NCBI GenBank assembly: GCA_947306495.1 | Contig: CAMZGT010000008.1 | Coordinates: forward strand, 1-52,182 | Source: an uncultured Acinetobacter sp. | GTDB lineage: Bacteria > Cyanobacteriota > Vampirovibrionia > Gastranaerophilales > Gastranaerophilaceae | Length of the DNA: 52,182 nt | Direction of reading: 5' to 3' | Part shown: in pieces, positions 48,713-52,182 of the stretch | How the letters are laid out: each line of letters opens with the position of its first letter | Position numbering within the stretch: the stretch's first letter is position 1 | Position numbers and translations under genes: made by a program | The notes under the pieces: model-generated | What the model saw: only the letters and a program-made list of their open reading frames with translations | What the model was told of the DNA's origin: nothing | Databases searched by the model: none

Positions 48713-49396
48713 ATGATTATAAAAACATTTTTGGAACCGCCGATAGATAATAATAACTACCTTATTGTTGATGATGAAACAAAAGAAGCTGCGCTTATTG
48801 ATTGTTCAGCTATTGATATTTGGGATAAAATTTCTGTTCAAAACGGTTTTGTTGATGTAACTTCTGCCGGAAGTAATCGCAGTGAGCTTTTTGGTATTAA
48901 GCTTAAATACATTTTATTAACACACGGACATTTTGACCATATTGCAGGAATAAGGAATGATTATTTTCATTATTCGGATTCAAACCACACAGAAGGTGTT
49001 GAGGTTCTAATGCACAAAGGTGATGTAGATTGGCTTAATAATGTCAATCAATTCATGCCAATGTTTGGAATGCCTTTAATGACAATTCCTGTAATTACAA
49101 GGTATATTGATGACGGTAATATAATTAAACTCGGTAACAGTGATATAAAGGTTATTTATACACCGGGACACACTCAGGGAGGTGTTTGTTATTATGTTGA
49201 CGGAAATTTGTTTTCCGGAGATACAATTTTTAGAGAGAGTGTCGGGCGCTGTGACTTAGAAGGTGGTGACTTTGAACAGCTTGTCAAGAGTATTCGGGAA
49301 AAGATTTATACTTTACCGGATGAAACTGTAATTTATCCCGGACATGGAAAATCAACGACTGTGGGTTGGGAGAAATCGCACAACAAATTTTTATAA
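48713..49396 (+). CDS. Metallo-beta-lactamase-fold hydrolase (glyoxalase-II-like)
   Basis: The protein has 227 residues. The metal-binding THGHFDHIAG (His71, His73, Asp75, His76) is complete, followed by YTPGHTQGGVCYYV, LFSGDTIFRESVGRCD and IYPGHGKST with the bridging Asp and last His. Members hydrolyse thioesters such as S-lactoylglutathione, or other substrates; glutathione use here is uncertain. An inserted stretch before the His motif (DVTSAGSNRSELFGI) is mildly unusual. The start lies 16 bases after a terminator, with no clear ribosome site, so it may be leaderless. It is cytoplasmic. Confidence 0.88.
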   Translation: MIIKTFLEPPIDNNNYLIVDDETKEAALIDCSAIDIWDKISVQNGFVDVTSAGSNRSELFGIKLKYILLTHGHFDHIAGIRNDYFHYSDSNHTEGVEVLMHKGDVDWLNNVNQFMPMFGMPLMTIPVITRYIDDGNIIKLGNSDIKVIYTPGHTQGGVCYYVDGNLFSGDTIFRESVGRCDLEGGDFEQLVKSIREKIYTLPDETVIYPGHGKSTTVGWEKSHNKFL

Positions 49397-49432
49397 ACAG
49401 CAAAAAATATTTTTACAAGTTTTAATCTTTAT

Positions 49433-49783
49433 ATGAACGTAACGCCGGTAAATCAGAGTATCAATTTTCAAGCAACAGTAAAGACAATGGATCTACTTAG
49501 TCTTACGACTATGAAAGCTTTTTGTGATGATGGTTTTGAGGGTATGATAAGAACATTAAAAACGCTATATCCTGTACCGAGATATGTCGGTAATCAAGGG
49601 TATAGGCATTATATTAAAATTTTAACAGAACAAATTGAATCAAAGTACTCTGAAATTGCTGATTCAACAAGAGTTGCCAAGCAAATTATAACAGAGAATC
49701 CTTCGGCAGATAAAAAAACATTGCAAGATAAACTCAGACCTATTATCAATAAAATAGGCGAAGAGATTGATATTGTTGTTTAG
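49433..49783 (+). CDS. Small soluble protein with INFQA motif
   Basis: The protein has 116 residues. It begins MNVTPVNQSINFQATVKTMD, so it carries the F-x-A motif at 10-14 seen in other proteins of this window, but it has no membrane segment. The rest is helical (YIKILTEQIESKYSEIADST, KKTLQDKLRPIINKIGEEID). No family is recognised. There is no obvious Shine-Dalgarno before the ATG and it lies 36 bases after the MBL gene on the same strand. That the motif occurs without a membrane segment suggests it is not simply part of a transmembrane signal. Confidence 0.5.
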   Translation: MNVTPVNQSINFQATVKTMDLLSLTTMKAFCDDGFEGMIRTLKTLYPVPRYVGNQGYRHYIKILTEQIESKYSEIADSTRVAKQIITENPSADKKTLQDKLRPIINKIGEEIDIVV

Positions 49784-49808
49784 ACACAATATGGTACTAT
49801 ATTACTTT

Positions 49809-51158
49809 TTATACAACCCCTTGAGCTTTCATTGCATTTGCAAGTTTTTCAAATGCTGCAAGGTTTGCACCTGCAACATAATTTCCTGCGCAGTCGTATT
49901 TCTCTGCATTTTCTTTGCAAGCATTGAAGATATTAACCATAATTTTTTCAAGTTTTGCTTCAACTTCTTCAAATGTGTAATAGTATCTCATACTGTTTTG
50001 TGACATTTCAATCGCGGATGTTGCAACACCGCCTGCATTAGCAGCTTTAGCAGGAGCAACTAATACTCCATTTGCCAAGAAATAATCTGTAGCTTCTTGC
50101 GTGCAAGGCATGTTAGCACCTTCACCCACAGCAATTACTCCATTTTCTACAAGTTTCTTTGCAGAATTTAGCGTCACCTCATTTTGTGTAGCACAAGGAA
50201 GTGCTATATCTGCCTTTATTGTCCAAATTGGTGAATCATCAGAAGTTTTTTCCATGTATTCAGCGTCAGGATGAGCATTTAAATATTCTTTGATTCTTCC
50301 TCTTTGAACTTCTTTAATTTGTTTAATCAAATCTAAATCAATTCCGTTTTTATCATAAATGCATCCGTTAGAATCGCTCATTGCAACGACTTTTGCTCCA
50401 TAAGAAGTAGCCTTTTCGCAAGCATATATTGCGACGTTACCTGAGCCGGATATTGTAACAGTTTTACCTTTAAAGCAGCTTGCGTGTGCGTTTAGCATTT
50501 CTCTAACGTAAAAAATTAGCCCGTATCCCGTAGCTTCTTTTCTTGCAAGAGAACCTCCGTAGCAGATATCTTTACCTGTTAGTACACCTCCTTCGTATGC
50601 ATTTCTGATGCGTTTATACTGACCAAACAGGTATCCGATTTCTCTACCGCCAACACCAATGTCTCCTGCCGGTACATCGACATCTTGTCCTATGTGTCTG
50701 TATAATTCTGTCATAAAGCTTTGACAGAATCTCATAATTTCGTTATCGGATTTTCCTTTCGGATCAAAATCGGAACCACCCTTACCACCTCCGATAGGAA
50801 GTCCTGTTAAGGCATTTTTGAATATTTGCTCAAATCCTAAAAATTTCATAATACTTTGGTTTACTGTAGGATGGAATCGCAGTCCGCCTTTATATGGTCC
50901 TATTAGAGAACTGAACTGAACTCGGAACCCTCTGTTTACAACAACTTCACCTTTGTCATTTACCCATGGAACTCTAAAAGTTATTATTCTCTCAGGTTCT
51001 ACCATTCTTTCTAGGATAGCAAGCTTTTCGTATTCAGGATGCTTTTCTACCAAGTGTTCTACTGAACAAAGAACCTCTTTGACGGCCTGTAAATATTCCG
51101 GCTCATGAGAGTTTTTCTTTTTAGTTTGTTCTAATACCTTGCTAATATAGTCATTCAT
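49809..51158 (-). CDS. gdhA: NADP-type glutamate dehydrogenase
   Basis: Converts 2-oxoglutarate and ammonia to glutamate. I start at ATG 51158 (449 residues, E. coli GdhA has 447): AAGGAG sits 11 bases upstream, while the ATG at 51167 touches it. Very close to the hexameric enterobacterial type: VEPERIITFRVPWV, GPYKGGLRFHP, the catalytic-lysine segment LPIGGGKGGSDFDPKG, DVPAGDIGVGGREIG, SGSGNVAIYACEK for the nucleotide, and EGANMP. It is monocistronic and convergent with the 49433 gene. Confidence 0.97.
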   Translation of the reverse strand: MNDYISKVLEQTKKKNSHEPEYLQAVKEVLCSVEHLVEKHPEYEKLAILERMVEPERIITFRVPWVNDKGEVVVNRGFRVQFSSLIGPYKGGLRFHPTVNQSIMKFLGFEQIFKNALTGLPIGGGKGGSDFDPKGKSDNEIMRFCQSFMTELYRHIGQDVDVPAGDIGVGGREIGYLFGQYKRIRNAYEGGVLTGKDICYGGSLARKEATGYGLIFYVREMLNAHASCFKGKTVTISGSGNVAIYACEKATSYGAKVVAMSDSNGCIYDKNGIDLDLIKQIKEVQRGRIKEYLNAHPDAEYMEKTSDDSPIWTIKADIALPCATQNEVTLNSAKKLVENGVIAVGEGANMPCTQEATDYFLANGVLVAPAKAANAGGVATSAIEMSQNSMRYYYTFEEVEAKLEKIMVNIFNACKENAEKYDCAGNYVAGANLAAFEKLANAMKAQGVV

Positions 51159-51314
51159 CTTTTTCATCTCTCCTTTATATTACCTGTTCATATGTCATTA
51201 CTGCATTCCACTTTTTTATACAACATTTTCTTGATTTTTTCAAATAAAAATTATGTAAAGATGCGATTTATGCTATAATTCCTTTAGAAAAATATTTATA
51301 GAGGAGTTTTATAA

Positions 51315-52182
51315 ATGAAAGCATATGAACTTAAACTTTCAACAGAAGAACTTAAAAAAAGAACACACAAGGATTACTTGACAACAAAAAAAATGCTGGC
51401 AGTTGATGCGCCTGAGTATTTATCACTTGAAGATGGTGATAAAGAGGCATTAAAGCATCTTGTAAAAGCGGCTGTTGTTTTAGATAAAGTCAATATGCAA
51501 TTGGATAATCCTAATAACTTGCCGTTTAAGGCTTATTTAGAAGAGGAAATTTCTAAAGGAAATGAGGATGCGAAACTAACAAAAATTCTTTTTGATGCTC
51601 AAAAAGGTGTGTGTGCCTTGGATAGAAACAGCTTTATGATAGAACTTGCTAAAGGTGTTTCTATGAGGGCAGGAAAAGGAGTTTATCCTCAAGATTTAGA
51701 AAAAGATGAATTCCATAGAATTCTAATAAAAATGTTAAATAATGGTAAAGCAGAAGAAGTTGCAAAAATTTTGAATCAGCGCTCTGTTGTGGAAAGATGC
51801 GGTGATGAACTTAAAGCGATTGATTATGTAGATAAGTTCAGCCAAGATTTCAATTATATGGCAGATGAATTGGAAGAAGCAGCTAAAACTTCTACAAATG
51901 TTGATTTTAATGAATTTTTAAAACTTCAAGCCAAAGCATTAAGAGTCGCCGACCCAATGCTTGATGCATATGCCGATAAAAAGTGGGCAACTTTGCAGGA
52001 TACTCCATTGGAATTTACTATTACGAGAGAAAATTATTCGGACGAATTAACAGAAACAGTTGTAGAAAACTCTGAGCTTAAAGAGTTATTGGATAAGTAT
52101 AAAATTACACCTATAGCGAAGGATTTTTTAGGCGGTAGAGTCGGTATTATTAATAAAAAAGGAACGGAAGCTCCAGCCGATT
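51315..52182 (+). CDS. N-terminal part of a probable dipeptidyl-peptidase-III-type (M49) protein, cut by the window end
   Basis: At least 289 residues from ATG 51315, with GAGGAG ten bases upstream and TATAAT at about 51272-51277. The start MKAYELKLSTEELKKRTHKD is followed by SLEDGDKEALKHLVKAAVVLDKVN and a segment AGKGVYPQDLEKDEFHRIL that resembles the GANFYPEDMTKEEF region before the catalytic domain of bacterial M49 peptidases. The HExxGH zinc motif would lie beyond the window, so the assignment cannot be confirmed. No signal peptide is visible, so a cytoplasmic enzyme is expected. Confidence 0.4.
   Translation, partial: MKAYELKLSTEELKKRTHKDYLTTKKMLAVDAPEYLSLEDGDKEALKHLVKAAVVLDKVNMQLDNPNNLPFKAYLEEEISKGNEDAKLTKILFDAQKGVCALDRNSFMIELAKGVSMRAGKGVYPQDLEKDEFHRILIKMLNNGKAEEVAKILNQRSVVERCGDELKAIDYVDKFSQDFNYMADELEEAAKTSTNVDFNEFLKLQAKALRVADPMLDAYADKKWATLQDTPLEFTITRENYSDELTETVVENSELKELLDKYKITPIAKDFLGGRVGIINKKGTEAPAD

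Noticed and set aside
1-52182. CRISPR arrays, phage structural genes or insertion-sequence transposases
   Set aside because: No regularly spaced direct repeats, capsid/portal-type proteins or transposase motifs were seen in the window.

Overview
The window is AT-rich (roughly one third G+C by eye), uses the standard bacterial code with TAA/TAG/TGA all acting as stops, and carries TonB-C-type proteins and a lipoprotein, so a diderm bacterium. The ribosomal block infA-rpmJ-rpsM-rpsK-rpsD-rpoA-rplQ-truA-rplM-rpsI, glycogen genes, a PilZ protein, flagellar-type (sigma-28-like) promoters and many small lineage-specific proteins fit a gut-type non-photosynthetic relative of Cyanobacteria (Vampirovibrionia/Gastranaerophilales). 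That assignment is inference; no 16S gene is present.

1-5100 is an accessory stretch: lineage-specific membrane-type proteins, a protein-kinase-like protein, a tandem pair of paralogues, and three copies of an intergenic repeat built on a GTAGGTTGGG hairpin, ending at a CAU tRNA. 5287-11306 holds a GT2 glycosyltransferase, a ChbG/YdjC deacetylase, a two-HKD phospholipase-D protein, DAHP synthase, a thioredoxin, a decayed gene and uracil-DNA glycosylase, followed by tRNA-Leu(CAG). 11522-21565 holds a ferritin-like di-iron protein, glgC, a GNAT-like protein, a HAD hydrolase, a PilZ protein, leuD, dnaN, an unlisted 51-codon gene with a sigma-28-like promoter, dCMP deaminase, folC and a solo LuxR-type HTH. 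21567-26307 holds a sensor kinase, typA and a TPR protein.

26377-33693 is the most unusual block: on one strand two TonB-C proteins, a multi-spanning protein with an FHA-like head, a VWA protein, a VirB10-like secreted protein and a small membrane protein, with a SIMPL lipoprotein and a second VWA protein next to it. They look like parts of an envelope-spanning assembly that I cannot assign to a known system.

34069-39490 is the ribosomal/RNA polymerase operon, with a structured leader just before rpsD. 39491-45717 contains an Xre/40-aa peptide pair sharing a 14-bp inverted repeat, small genes, a YhaM-like HD protein, a degenerate hybrid-cluster-protein homologue, a membrane protein and a frameshifted gene behind a second sigma-28-like promoter. 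45873-52182 holds a 926-aa glycogen-synthase-like protein with altered catalytic residues and a C-terminal membrane segment, an MBL hydrolase, a small motif-bearing protein, gdhA and the start of a probable M49-type peptidase.

Three threads join the regions: (a) two sigma-28-like promoters with identical upstream tandem boxes at identical spacing; (b) a short motif, [IVM]-x-F-x-[AG], near the N-terminus of otherwise unrelated proteins; (c) glycogen synthesis (glgC plus the GT5-like protein) in which the synthase-like protein appears membrane-tethered.
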